A DNA stretch of 64,000 nucleotides from Apium graveolens (taxonomy: Eukaryota; Streptophyta; Magnoliopsida; Apiales; Apiaceae): positions 76,326,671 to 76,390,670 of the forward strand of contig NC_133647.1 in assembly GCF_009905375.1 (NCBI RefSeq), written 5' to 3'. Positions within the stretch are counted from its first letter, which is position 1. Each line of letters begins with the position of its first letter. A model generated the notes under the pieces. That model did not search any database and was not told where the DNA came from. It was given only the letters and a program-made list of their open reading frames with translations. Of this stretch, positions 22,019 to 33,254 are shown piece after piece. Both the position numbers and the translations under genes were made by a program.

Positions 22019-25000
22019 TTAGTTCCTTGAAGGTCTGGATCTTCTTCCAAGCTTTCTGTTATTTTCTTCAATTTGATTCTGGAGCTCCCTGTGGAATTCT
22101 AGTTCATCAGATTCTGAGAGATCTAGCTTTTCTTGCATTTCCAAGAGAGTCTCATTGCTAGAGATACTCAGTTGGTCTTTTAATCTGAAGAATCTTCTCA
22201 CACCCTTGTCATCCATAAATTCCATCAGCCAGTAGGGCCTTAGATGCACTCTTCTCCCTGTGTATGGGATGATTAGAGTCTTTGGGAGTGCATCTTTAGC
22301 TCTAACACTCCTCAGCTCTTCAATCTTCTTCAATACTAGTCTTCTTGCAGTTACATTAAACCCAAAGTTTTTCTTGAAGGATGAATAGACTTTAATCAGC
22401 ACAGCTTGGCTTTCTTGAAGAATCCTGTGAAGTGGCCACTGAATCTCCCTTCCTCCTTTGTACTTGAACACCAACCTTTCAGGTAGGTTTCTGTATGCAT
22501 CAATTTCCCTTACTTCATCCAGTTCATCCAGATAAAGGTTTAGATCTGAAAAATTTTTGATGTCACACAAGTACAAGTAGTCTCCCCTGTTGATCTTGGG
22601 TTGAGCTTTAACTACTGACTTGGATTTGAGAGGTGACAACTTCACTTTCTTGATTGCCCTTGACTTTGTCCTTTTTGGCTTGCTAAGGATTGGTAAGTTG
22701 AAGTCAGGAATTGGTATGTTATCCCACTATATTGGCTCATCCTTTGGCACAATAGGTTCACCATGTATGTTCCTGTAGGGATCCACCACCCTTATGTCTT
22801 CAAATACCATAGAGGGCTTTGATGCTTGAGTTGTAACTGGTGTGGATTCCTTATGAAATTGATCTTCCAATTCCTTGTCAACAACATCCAGTTTCCTTTT
22901 TGTTCTTTTAGCCAATTCTTTCTTCCTTGGGGATTTCTTCTATTCTTCAATCTTCTTCTTTGATTCAGCAGCTTCAGATGGTTGAGAGGGAATTTGTTGA
23001 GAAGAATTCACAGCCTGTAGCTTGGCCAAGATAGCAATCTGTTCTTTCTTTTGTTTAGACTTCTTTGCATCTAGAGCAGCTTGCCTCTTTTCCTGCTTTA
23101 ATCTGGCTTTTTCTTCTTTCTTTGCTTGAGCAAACTGTGGATGTCCAGCTACCATACAAATTTCATTTCCATTTCTGAATATTTTAGCAATTCTCCTTTT
23201 TGAAGCTGTATCAGCTGGATCTTTATAGAAGACAATAGATCTTGACAGAAGCTTCTTTTCATCAAGCTTGGGTGTCTCATACACAGTGTCCATAGGGTTC
23301 TTCCAAGATGACTTTAGATAATTTGCCCTTGGTTTAAGAATTGTTTCAGCCTTTGTAGACTTGATGCAGGAAGAGTGTCCTTTTTCCAGATAGTTCATGC
23401 TAATCTCATTCACACTGATTGGCTTGACATGAGAGTGATGGATGGCTGACTGAACTGGCTCCTTGACTAGTCCAACCTTTTTCTGTATCTCCTCATCAAT
23501 CTTATTCCAGTTGATCAAACTCAACTTTCCTTTTTCAGTAACTTTTAAACTTGCTGCTGCTGCTTTAATTAGATCTATACCATCTGCAATTGTTGGCTTG
23601 GAGATTGTAATTGAAGGTACAATTACTTTGCTGATTTGTACTTGAAGTTTCTCCCTCTCATTTGGTCCTTTCTCCCCCTTACTTGATTCTCTCCCCCCTT
23701 TTTGTTATCATCAAGTTGAGGAGTTAGGCCTTGTGCTTTAGTCAGTTGCATGAGAAGATTTGTCTGAGTCTGTTGATTTTGAAGAAGGATAGCCACTGAA
23801 TTCTCAATAACTTGAACTTTGTTTTCCATCTTGGCTAGCTTCTTTTCAGAATCCGATTCTCTCCTCAATCTTAGTAATAGATCTTGCATGGTACCATATG
23901 GCATCACTGAATCCAGCTTCTCAGAATTGTATATCTTCAAGTCAGCTATATCTCTTTTTAGTTCATCTACACTCATATTCTGTCTTAAGTTCTGGATCTT
24001 TATGAGATGTAGAGAGTCTAGGTGAGCTTGAAGAATAGCCTTGGCACCAGCATCTGAAGTTTCCTGAAGGGCCTTTTGAATAGCCATCACTTGCTTGACC
24101 AAAGACACATCAAATTGTCCTGGTGTAGATTCCTTTGTCCATGCCCATCCAGGTAAATTTAAAACAGAACTCGGGCCTTCATCTCCCCCTAAGTTCATGC
24201 TTCCATCCAAAGAAACAGAGTCATCATCATTAGAATTTACTCCAAATTCTTCAGATGGCTCACCAGCTTGAGAAGGCATCCTATTGACAGCAGCTTTATC
24301 TCTTTGAAGAGATTCTGAGGTGTGTACTAAATTCAAAGTTTGTTCTGCCTCCACATTACCCTGAGAAGCCAACAATTGATAGGCTGACACAGGATGAGTA
24401 AAAGTGTCAGCATCCAAGGAAATGTTATCAATTTCAGCTTTGTAATGTTGCTGAAATTGTCTTCCCTTTTCAGCATCATCCACAATCATTGACTCACTAG
24501 CAATGGCTGGATCCACCCTTATTTCTCCTGTACCCGCCTTTCTCTCATAATCTCTCTTTTGTTGCATCAGGGTCTCACCCTGGCTCCCCACCCTCACACC
24601 CTCACCTTCACCTACTAAGGTGGGACTCCTCTCACTCACTTTTTCCAATCCTGAATAAATGGATTGCTGAGATTCACTCTTTTCCTCTCCTTTTGCCTGG
24701 GAGCAACCCAGCCTCTCACTCAAAGCACTCTCCTCTCTCAGTCCTAAGAGTGACTGTATTCCCACTAAATCTTCTGCACTAGAAATAATTGAAGTTTGAA
24801 GTTGTGCAGAGACACTCGACGGATAAGTGATATCCATCGGGTGAGTGATAAAGCTATCCGACGGATAACTGCTGTTAAGCTTATCCGTCGGGATACAATC
24901 ACTACTCGACGGATGAGCAACATCCATCGAGAGAGTAGAAGTGAATGATGTGGGAAGAGAAACTATTGTTGACTCTGTGTTGATTGAAGTTATTTGAGGC

Positions 25001-26582
25001 ACAGATGTCACAATAGTATCTGAAAGAATTGGCAAGTGAGCCAACAAATCATCTAAAAGATGATGCTCACTTGCACTAGATTTTGGCTTCCCCAACAGAG
25101 TTAAAGAAGGGGAATCAGGAATTGAAGTGTTTATCATATCCACTTCTAGAGAGTTTGTTGGTGAGTATGGTGTTTCAGAGGCTTCTATTATAAGAGATTT
25201 TGGTTGTGACTCCACATTTATTGGAGCCACATCAATCTGATTTGAGAAAGTGCAGGGACTGTGTCTTTAGCACCAGTTTGCACTGTGTGTGTGCCCTGTG
25301 TATCCCCAGTTGTTTTGGATTTCTTCTTTTTTGTGTAAGTTTTGGGTGAGCTTGTGTCCCTAACCCTTTTAGCATGTGCTCTTGGCTGAGAGCTTTGTTC
25401 AATAGCCACATCCTTTTGGGAAGATGCAGCTAGAAGTGAGCTTTTGTCCTTTTTAAGCACTACAGTTTGTTGGGAAACTGCAGTATGGCTAGGCTGGGAT
25501 TCACTCAACTCTCCAACCTTATCCTTGGGGTTTCTTTGATGTTCACCCCTTCCCTCACCTAACTGACCCTCCTTCACACTCCCCTCTTTGGCTTTGGTAG
25601 ATTTTTCAACTGGTACCTTTTGAGAGATACCAGAGGGAGTTTTCTTTGACTTGGATTTGGAAATTACAGTTGTTTTAGCAGCTTTGGTAGGCAACTGTTT
25701 GGTCATTGTCACAGTTGCCATAGCTACTCCTGAACTCAAAGAAATTGAGGAGATTGGAATAGTTGAGGGTATGGATGAACTTACCTCACTTACCTGAGGT
25801 GTCCGCATTACAGGGAAGTAGAACATTGGCACATCCCTATGATGGTTGGCTCTGTTCAAATCTACAATGATTCTTCTCTCTTGAACCCAACAGGCTAATT
25901 TGTTGTTTGGGTTCTCAAGTACAATCTCTTGACAAAGATGATTAGCCAATATCATGAAAAATCTAGCATAATATACATTCTTTCCCCTTTTGGCTAACTC
26001 ACCTAGTTTAAAACCTAACTCATACATGACAAGGTCACTGAAATTGTAAAATTTATTTGTGACTAGCATGTAAAGCATGTTAAGCATGGAAATGTTCACA
26101 GAATCAAAATTACTGACTTTTCCAGAGAAAACTTTAGTCACAACATCACACATAAAACTCCATTCCTTCCTAAGACCTAATCTTCTAATCTCACTTAGCT
26201 GTGTAGTAGGAAGTGCATAATGCATGGAATTAAGCATATTGATAATATCAGTGTCAGTGTGTGGTGAAGTTACATTATCATCAGGAATTTTGAAACATGC
26301 TTTTATCACATCACTACTGATACAAAACTCATTACCTTTGATAGTTAGAGTGATGGTTTTGTCAGTAGAGTTGTAGATTACAGTGGTCCACATCTCTTCA
26401 ACAACTTCACAGTAAATTGTGGGTGATTCAAGCATGGCATAACTTAACTTGCAGTTCTTCACGAAGTCCATCATCTTGTGATAGTCTTCTGATTGCTGAA
26501 TACCCTTATTGACCAAAGCAGTGAAGTTGTTCTTCTCAGAAATGAACCCAGTCTGAGACATGATCTTTACTACAGCTGCCAT
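22019..26582 (-). pseudogene. Copia ORF2 (env-like position), about 1,500 codons, broken
   Basis: Minus-strand readings at 26582-25218, 25230-23623, about 23640-22940, 22915-22727 and 22645-22019 form one decayed ORF. At 25240 a frameshift joins SQI to DVAPINV, and at about 23650 another joins the second and third parts. A TAG or similar stop ends KKKIEE at 22940. The N-terminal 260 residues look globular (KGNEFCISSDVIKACFKIPD, KNVYYARFFMILANHLCQEI). Ser/Thr/Lys-rich low-complexity sequence follows. Next is a helical region (SVDELKRDIADLKIYNSEKL, KMENKVQVIENSVAILLQNQ), then a Lys-rich coiled coil. The compact C-terminal domain holds GDYLYLCDIKNFSDLNLYLD, RLVFKYKGGREIQWPLHRIL and FRLKDQLSIS. 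No signal peptide or membrane segment is visible, so 'envelope' is a positional label only. Function unknown. Confidence 0.7.
24813..24936. repeat. ATCCGTCGA motif cluster inside ORF2
   Basis: Six copies of CTCGACGGAT / ATCCGTCGG and close variants lie in 124 bp of the Ser-rich coding part. There they encode repeated HPSS, YPSD and HPMD peptides. The coding sequence therefore tolerates the same motif as the LTR. Confidence 0.8.
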
Positions 26583-26802
26583 TGTTAGAGAATGAGGGCT
26601 TTGAAGAGAAAGAGGATATTTGCTTGAGAGAGAATAAAATAAAAGCAGTTGAATTTGAGAATGATAAAAGAAAATAATTGGAATGAAATAAGCTTTTATA
26701 CTTCCTCAAAAACAACGGATGAAAATAATAAAGAAAAGTAAATTACCCAATAGAAATTGCCTAAAATAGCCGTTTAAAAATAAACTGTAAAAATTCCACC
26801 CA

Positions 26803-27010
26803 TTATCCGTCGTGTAATACTTACAAACTGTAAGTATACTCGATGGATAATGTTCAGGGAATTAACGGTTAAGATTTAGACAATTCGACGGATGAGGATA
26901 AACTATTATCCGTCGAGTTTTAAAAGATTCCAGAAAAGTAATTGATTTTTATTTGAACATTGTATATTGATAGATGACTTAACTCGATGGATAATGGTCA
27001 TCCGTCGAGA
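26803..27010. repeat. ATCCGTCGA motif cluster between RNase H and ORF2
   Basis: About six motif copies in both orientations (TTATCCGTCG, TTCGACGGATGAGG, TCATCCGTCGAG) lie in noncoding DNA just upstream of ORF2. This is the third location of the motif within one element. Confidence 0.8.
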
Positions 27011-27102
27011 TGCAAATTTTGACTTAGCCAAAATTTCATCCATGACTAAAAGTCAGTTAAATTTCTGGCTGCATTTCAACTTGCAAAATAACTCAGATAA
27101 AT

Positions 27103-27682
27103 TCAAGAATAATTAAGCATACCTAACTCACTTACCAACCTAGAAAAGGTGGATTCATCCAGTGCCTTGGTAAAAATATCTGCAAGTTGCTTCTCACTTG
27201 GAACAAAATGTAACTCTACAGTACCATTCATTACATGTTCCCTTATGAAATGGTACTTGATGTCTATGTGCTTTGTTCTTGAATGTTGCACTGGATTTTC
27301 AGTGATGGCAATTGCACTTGTGTTATCACAGAAAATGGGAATCCTTTCAACTTGCAAACCATAGTCTAGCAATTGATTTTTCATCCATAAAATATGTGCA
27401 CAGCAACTGCCAGCAACAATATATTCAGCTTCAGCTGTAGAAGTAGAAACTTAATTTTGATTTTTACTGAACCAGGACACAAGCTTGTCTCCTAATAATT
27501 GAGAGGTTCCTGTTGTGCTTTATCTATCAATTCTGCAACCTGCATAATCTGCATCTGAATAACCAGTTAGATCAAAACCAGAATCTCTAGGATACCAAAT
27601 GCCAAGTTTTGGTGTTCCCTTGAGATATCTGAAAATTCTCTTGATAGCTATCAAGTGAGACACTCTAGGATCAGCCTACTAA
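27103..27682 (-). pseudogene. Copia RT end / RNase H remnant
   Basis: The minus strand encodes the C-terminal part of Copia pol: GYSDADYAG, then STAEAEYI, the RNase H signature FCDNTSAIAITENPVQHSRT, TKHIDIKYHFIREHV and LADIFTKALDE, ending near 27103. An in-frame stop within IDR*STTGT and another within KNQN*VSTS are visible. It begins only about 14 bases from the 5' LTR, at 27682/27696. Normal elements have a PBS, leader, gag, protease, integrase and RT there, so roughly 4 kb is missing. It acts on RNA-DNA hybrids in intact elements; here it is inactive. Confidence 0.85.
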
Positions 27683-27695
27683 ACAATATACCAAT

Positions 27696-28719
27696 TGTTA
27701 GTCCCTTAACAATATAGCAAGAATTGCAGAAGGGGGGTTGAATGGAATTCTTGAACCTTTTTTTTTGAAATAAAAATGTTCAACTCGATTATAGATATAT
27801 TTGTTTTGATTTGCACAATGCGGAATGTAAACTTAATTGAATCAAAACATAAGTAATTAAAAACAAGAGTCTTTAAAAACTTTCTGGTGGATTTAAACAA
27901 TTCCAACAGAGATATATATAATATATCGAGAGGACTCTGTGTGCAGAAATGCTCACAGCTGCTTACAAATGGAACTACTGAGAATACAGTAAATGCTAAA
28001 GATTCTGCTTACAAAGATTTCTCTGTTTATGTTTTTCAGCTATCTCAGTTCTATTTTCTATTTGCTACTCTCTTGGTTTATATAATACCAAGATTACAAA
28101 GTCAAAAAGACTGAACAAATATAAAATCTAACAGTCTTAAGCTTTGCTGCTTTTCGTCCTCTATTACCCAGTTAATGGGCTTCCACAGTGTGTTTGTATA
28201 CATCTCGACGGCTGTGTGTCAGCTTTCACTGTTCAACTGCTGTTTGAATTCTTCATATGATCATCCGTCTACTTTCTAAACATCCGTTGATGATTTAATT
28301 GATCATCCGTCGACTGCTATATTAAACATCCGTTGATAGTCATTTGATCATTCGTCGATGGCTTTGTTAATCATCCGTTGGTAGCTATTTTGGCACATGA
28401 CTCTATATCACTTATGCAGAATTACAAGACATCAATTATGTACAATTAATCAACCTATTATGCATATCTAGTTAACGTCAACATGACTTATATGCTACTA
28501 CATATTCTATACAAAGGTGCATACATAACTGTGCTACAAACTTATTATTACATAAGCTACTCACTCGACGGATAATAAGTTAATCATCCGTCGGGACTAT
28601 AATGAGTTATCCGTCGGGACTATAATTCTTATCCGTCGAGTGCTACATAATTTCACTAGGTAAAATCTACTTAGATGTTTTGTTTATGAAATCATCAAGT
28701 ACACAACATATGCACAACA
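27696..28719 (-). mobile_element. 5' LTR of the Copia derivative
   Basis: Partner of 20808-21832. Its motif copies at 28561-28643 keep the CpGs (CTCGACGGATAA, ATCCGTCGGG) that the other LTR has lost. TSD ACTCT follows at 28720-28724. Confidence 0.9.
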
Positions 28720-28724
28720 ACTCT

Positions 28725-29958
28725 TCAACAACGATTTGAAAACCAAGATAACCGTGAACCACACCAACCACCTAATCCACCAGTACCACCTCTACAAGTT
28801 GTCACTTTCAAGGCTTTTCAGAATGTGAATCCACCTGCATTTCATGATACCACTGATCCAATAATAGCTAACACATGGATTAAGGAAATGGAAAGGGCTT
28901 TTGAGTTGGTACAGTTAGGGGACGATCAGAAGACACCATATGCTACTTACTTCTTGAAGGGCGAAGTCTTCTATTGGTGGGAATCAGTAAAAGCTATGGA
29001 AGCAAATCAGCAAGTTTCTTGGGAAAGATTTAAGAAGTTATTTCTGGAAAAGTATTACCCTAAGTACATGCAGAATCAGATGGAGCTTAAATTTCTTGAA
29101 TTGAAGCAAGGGAACATGACTGTACTGGAGTATGAGAAGAAGTTCACAGAGTTGTCAAGGTTTGTGACAAAGTATAATATCAGTAAGGAGGAAAAAGCAA
29201 AGAGATTTCAACAAGGATTGGAGTCTTGGATCAGAGATAGATTGGCTATGTTTGAGCTTGATACTTATGCGGGAGTAGTACAGAAAGCTGTTCTGATTGA
29301 GAATAATGGGATGCGGTCAAGAAAGGAAAGGGATAACAAGAAGAGAAAGGTTCCATTTTATGGAGAAAAGTCTGAAGCCGGAAATTCACAAGATCGGAAT
29401 GTAAAGAGGTTTGGATTCCATAAAGGCGGAAATTTTCAAAAGAAGGGGAATTTGGGCAAAAGACAAGAATCGAAAGGGAACAACCAGACAAGTCAAGGGC
29501 AAGTTGGAGAAAACAGATTCCAGAGACCGGAATGCAAGCATTATGGAAGAAGGCACCCCAGAGTGTGTAATAAGCTGAGCATGACATGCTATAAGTGCAA
29601 CCAGAAAGGACATTTGGCAAACGAGTGTAAGATACCGAAACCAGGAGTTACATGTTACAAGTATGGAGAGACTGGGCACATAGCTAGGGAGTGCAAGACA
29701 ACCGGACCAGTTAAAGCTCTAATGAATGTGGTAAGTACCAGTGCAAGCATGCCAGCCGAGGTATTGGCATTACCTCCACCACCTACAACAACTCCGCAAG
29801 CAACAGCAAGGACATTCGATTTGAAAATGAAGGACGCTGTTCAGAACTCTGAGGTGATAGAAGGTACACTTTTACTAAATAATGTCAAAGCTAAAGTATT
29901 AATTGATTCGGGAGCAACGAGATCTTTCATATCAGAAACTTTTGTTGATAAACTTTAA
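28725..29958 (+). pseudogene. Tekay#1 gag main part and protease start
   Basis: This continues gag after the Copia insertion. A retrotransposon gag domain covers WIKEMERAFELVQLGDDQ, YFLKGEVFYWWESV and FLEKYYPKYMQNQMELKFLE. A basic linker and zinc knuckles follow. The first knuckle is intact (CYKCNQKGHLANEC, about 29589-29630). The second has lost its second Cys (CYKYGETGHIAREC), and an upstream CKHYGRRH also has Tyr for Cys; both are TGT-to-TAT changes. Next comes the protease motif IDSGATRSF (about 29902-29928). A TAA at 29956-29958 ends the reading, while the same frame continues as pol. Gag packages element RNA into particles. Confidence 0.85.
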
Positions 29959-32900
29959 TGTGATAAAATGATTATGAGCGAGGTAGTAAATGTGGTAATT
30001 GCGAACCAAGAGAAGATTCCTGTGAATCAATTCTGTCCGAAGTGTGAGATTGATATTTCGGGGCATAAGTTTTCAGCCGACTTGATACTCTTCAAGTTGG
30101 GAGAGTTCGATATAATTTTAGGTATGGATTGGTTAGGGAAGAATAACGCCCAGATTAATTGTAAGACCAAGAAAGTGTATTTAAAGATGAAGAGTGGAGA
30201 GAAGGTAGTATTTAAGGGACAGAGGCAAGAGCAACTGTTTCTTACAATCGTTCAGGCTAAGAAACTACTTAGAAAAGGATGTGAGTCGTTCCTAGCTTAT
30301 GTAGTGGATTCAGAAAAAGGCAGTCCCAGCATAGAAGATATCCCCGTAGTTAGCAAATTCCCATATGTGTTTCCAGATGAACTACCGGGCTTACCACCAG
30401 ATCGAGAAATCGAGTTCGATATCAACCTTGCTCTAGGCACGGAACCAGTATCAAAGGCCCCGTATAGGATGGCACCAGCAGAAATGAGAGAGTTGGTGAG
30501 CCAGCTACAAGAATTGTTGGATAAGGGAGTGATACGGCCAAGTACGTCGCCATGGGGAGCACCTGTTCTGTTGGTAAAGAAGAAATATGGAAGTATGCGG
30601 CTATGTATAGATTATCGGGAGTTGAATAAGGTAACGATCAAGAACCGCTACCCGCTACCAAGAATAGATGACCTATTTAATCATCTGAAGGGAGCAAAGT
30701 GCTTTTAAAAGATTGACTTGAGATCAGGATACCATCAATTAAAGATCAAGAAAGAAGATATTCCCAAGATAGTATTCAGGACCAGATATGGGCATTATGA
30801 ATTCCTAGTAATGCCGTTTGGATTGACCAACTCCCCGACCACATTTATGGATCTGATGAATCGGGTATTTAAAAAGTATTTGGACAAGTTCGTAGTAATA
30901 TTCATTGATGACATCCTTATTTATTCTAAGTCAGAAGAAGAACATAAGCAGCACCTCTAGATAGCATTAGAGATACTTCGGCAAGAGAAGTTGTATGCCA
31001 AGTTTTCCAAATGTGAGTTTTGGTTAAAGGAAGTTCAATTCTTGGGACACGTCATTGGAGATAAAGGAGTTAAAGTAGATCCGGCAAAGATTGAGGCGAT
31101 TATGAGTTAGGAGAGGCCAAAAACACCTACGGAAGTGCGAAGTTTTCTAGGATTGGCAGGGTATTATAGAAGGTTTGTCAAGGATTTTTCGAAAATCGCC
31201 ACGCCATTGACTAAGTTAACTAGGAAGAATCAGAAGTTCAAATGGAGTGCGGAATGTGAGGATAGCTTTCAAGAGTTGAAACAGAGATTGGTAACAGCTC
31301 CAGTGTTAGTACTACCAGATGACCAAGGAAACTTTGTGATATTCAGTGACGCTTCACATAAGGGATTGGGCTGTGTACTAATGCAACACAATAAGGTGAT
31401 CGCGTATACGTCAAGACAGTTAAAACTGCATGAGTTGAAGTACCCGACGCATGACTTGGAACTAGCCACCATAGTGTTCGCACTAAAGATTTGGAGACAT
31501 TACCTCTACGGAGAAAAGTGTGAAACCAACACAGATCACAAGAGTTTAAAGTATATTTTCACTCAGAAGGAGCTCAATATGAGGCAAATGAGATGGTTGG
31601 AATTGATCAAGGACTACGATTGCTCGATAAATTACCATCCTGGAAAGGCGAATGTTGTGGCTGATGCTTTAAGTAGAAAGGAGAGATTAAATATGATGGC
31701 AACCCCAAAGGAATTGACTGAAGAGATTAAGAAATCTGGATTAGAACTGTGTAGTTATGGAGTAGTTGAAGAAGTTTATCGTGCAATGACTTTTCAGCCG
31801 ACACTAGTGGAAAAGATAAGGAAATGTCAAGAAGAAGTAATGGAGAAAAAGAAGAATCAACTAACTGGGGAAGAGATTAGCACTCAAAAGGATGAGCAAG
31901 GTATACTAAGGTTTTCTTCAAGAATTTGGATTCCACGTTCCTGAATTGAAAAATGAAATTCTGCAAGAAGCCCACAATTCAAGATTTTCAATCCACCCGG
32001 GAAGCTCCAAGATGTATCGGGACTTAAAGCAGAACTTTTGGTGGCCAAATATGAAGCGAGACGTGGCAGAATGGGTTGTGAAGTGTTATACTTGTCAGAA
32101 AGTGAGGGCAGAACATCAACGACCAAGCGGATTAATTCAGCCCCTAAAGATTCCAGAATGGAAATGGGAAAATATTGCTATGGACTTTATAGTGGGACTA
32201 CCGCGAACGAAATCCGTACATGACGTTATATGGGTTATAGTTGATCGCCTTACGAAGTCGGCGCATTTTCTTCCAATTAATGAGAAGTCGTCACTGGACA
32301 AATTGGTTCATTTGTACGTGCGTGAAATCGTACTAAGGCAAGGAGTACCCGTATCGATAGTTTCAGACCGAGATCCCCGATTTAACTCGAGATTCTGGAA
32401 GCAATTTCAAGAAAGTCTTGGCACGAAATTGAACATGAGTACGGCGTACCACCCACAGACTAATGGTCAGAGCGAAAGGACAATTCAAACAATCGAAGAC
32501 ATGTTGCACAGTTGTGCAATCGATTTTGCAGGAAGTTAGGATGACCAATTGCCATTAATTGAATTCTCTTACAACAATAGTTATCACTCTAGTATTGGTA
32601 TGCCCCCATACGAAGCTTTGTACGGATGAAAATGTAGATCACCGACAAGTTGGGATGAAGTAGGAGAAGGAAGGATTCTAGGCTCGGAATTGGTAAAACA
32701 GTTGCATGACACAATCAAGTTAATTCAGAAAAGGTTGCTTGCTGCTCAAGATAGACAGAGGAAGTATGCAGATCCAGCGCGAAAAGATGTTCGATTCCAA
32801 GTTGGCGGAGCCGTTTTGTTGAAGGTGTCACCAAGAAAAGGGTTGTCTAGATTTTGCAAGAAAGGGAAGTTAGCACCTAGATATATAGGTCCTTTTGAGA

Positions 32901-33220
32901 TTTTGAGTCAAGTGGGGAAGGTGGCCTACGAGTTAGCCTTACCACCTCAATATCAGCATGTGCATAATGTGTTCCATGTGTTGTTGTTTAAGAAGTACAA
33001 TGCTGAGGCCCGCCATGTGATAGAATATGAACCTGTAGAAATTCAGGCGGACCTGTCATTTGTGGAGCAACCTGTCAAAATACTCGACTGGCAAGAAAAG
33101 AGTCTTAGAAATAAGTCGGTAGAGTTAGTGAAAGTACTTTGGAAAAACCCCAAGGTTGAAGAATCAACTTGGGAGTTAGAGTCTGATATGCGTTCCCGGT
33201 ATCCTCATCTGTTCTCTTAG
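29959..33220 (+). pseudogene. Tekay#1 pol: protease, RT, RNase H, integrase, chromodomain
   Basis: In one frame to about 31930: protease end ([12 protein letters not shown]), RT ([35 protein letters not shown], catalytic FIDDILIYS near 30900) and RNase H ([20 protein letters not shown]). After a frameshift near 31935-31945: integrase HHCC region ([16 protein letters not shown]), the D,D,E core ([35 protein letters not shown]) and a chromodomain-like C terminus. In-frame stops lie at 30706, 30958, 31108 (TAG for Trp), 32537 (TAG for Trp) and 32627 (TGA for Arg). Catalytic residues remain, so loss of function is through stops and the frameshift. It would copy and integrate the element. The chromodomain usually targets heterochromatin. 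Confidence 0.9.
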
Positions 33221-33238
33221 ATTCTGAGGACAGAATCC

Positions 33239-33254
33239 TTTAAGGGGGAGAGGA
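33239..33254 (+). other. Polypurine tract of Tekay#1
   Basis: TTTAAGGGGGAGAGGA sits directly before the TGTTACGACC start of the 3' LTR. Confidence 0.85.

Larger units (their letters stand above)
20808..28719 (-). mobile_element. SIRE/Maximus-like Copia deletion derivative with large ORF2
   Basis: LTRs at 20808-21832 (1,025 bp) and 27696-28719 (1,024 bp) differ by a few per cent. The flanks share the perfect 5-bp TSD ACTCT (20803-20807 and 28720-28724). Coding sequence and polypurine tract show minus orientation, so the right LTR is the 5' one. Next to it lies only the RT/RNase H end of Copia pol. Gag, protease, integrase and most of RT are missing. Downstream is a broken ORF of about 1,500 codons where SIRE-type elements carry their extra, env-like ORF. 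Two LTRs and an intact TSD mean it inserted as an LTR element. Whether the deletion came before or after is unknown. Confidence 0.85.

Noticed and set aside
22019..26582. Host coding gene on the minus strand
   Set aside because: Lies between matched Copia LTRs with a TSD, next to a polypurine tract and on the same strand as Copia RNase H.
30895..30925. Active reverse transcriptase in Tekay#1, based on the intact FIDDILIYS motif
   Set aside because: Stops lie on both sides in the same reading, so no full-length enzyme can be made from this copy.
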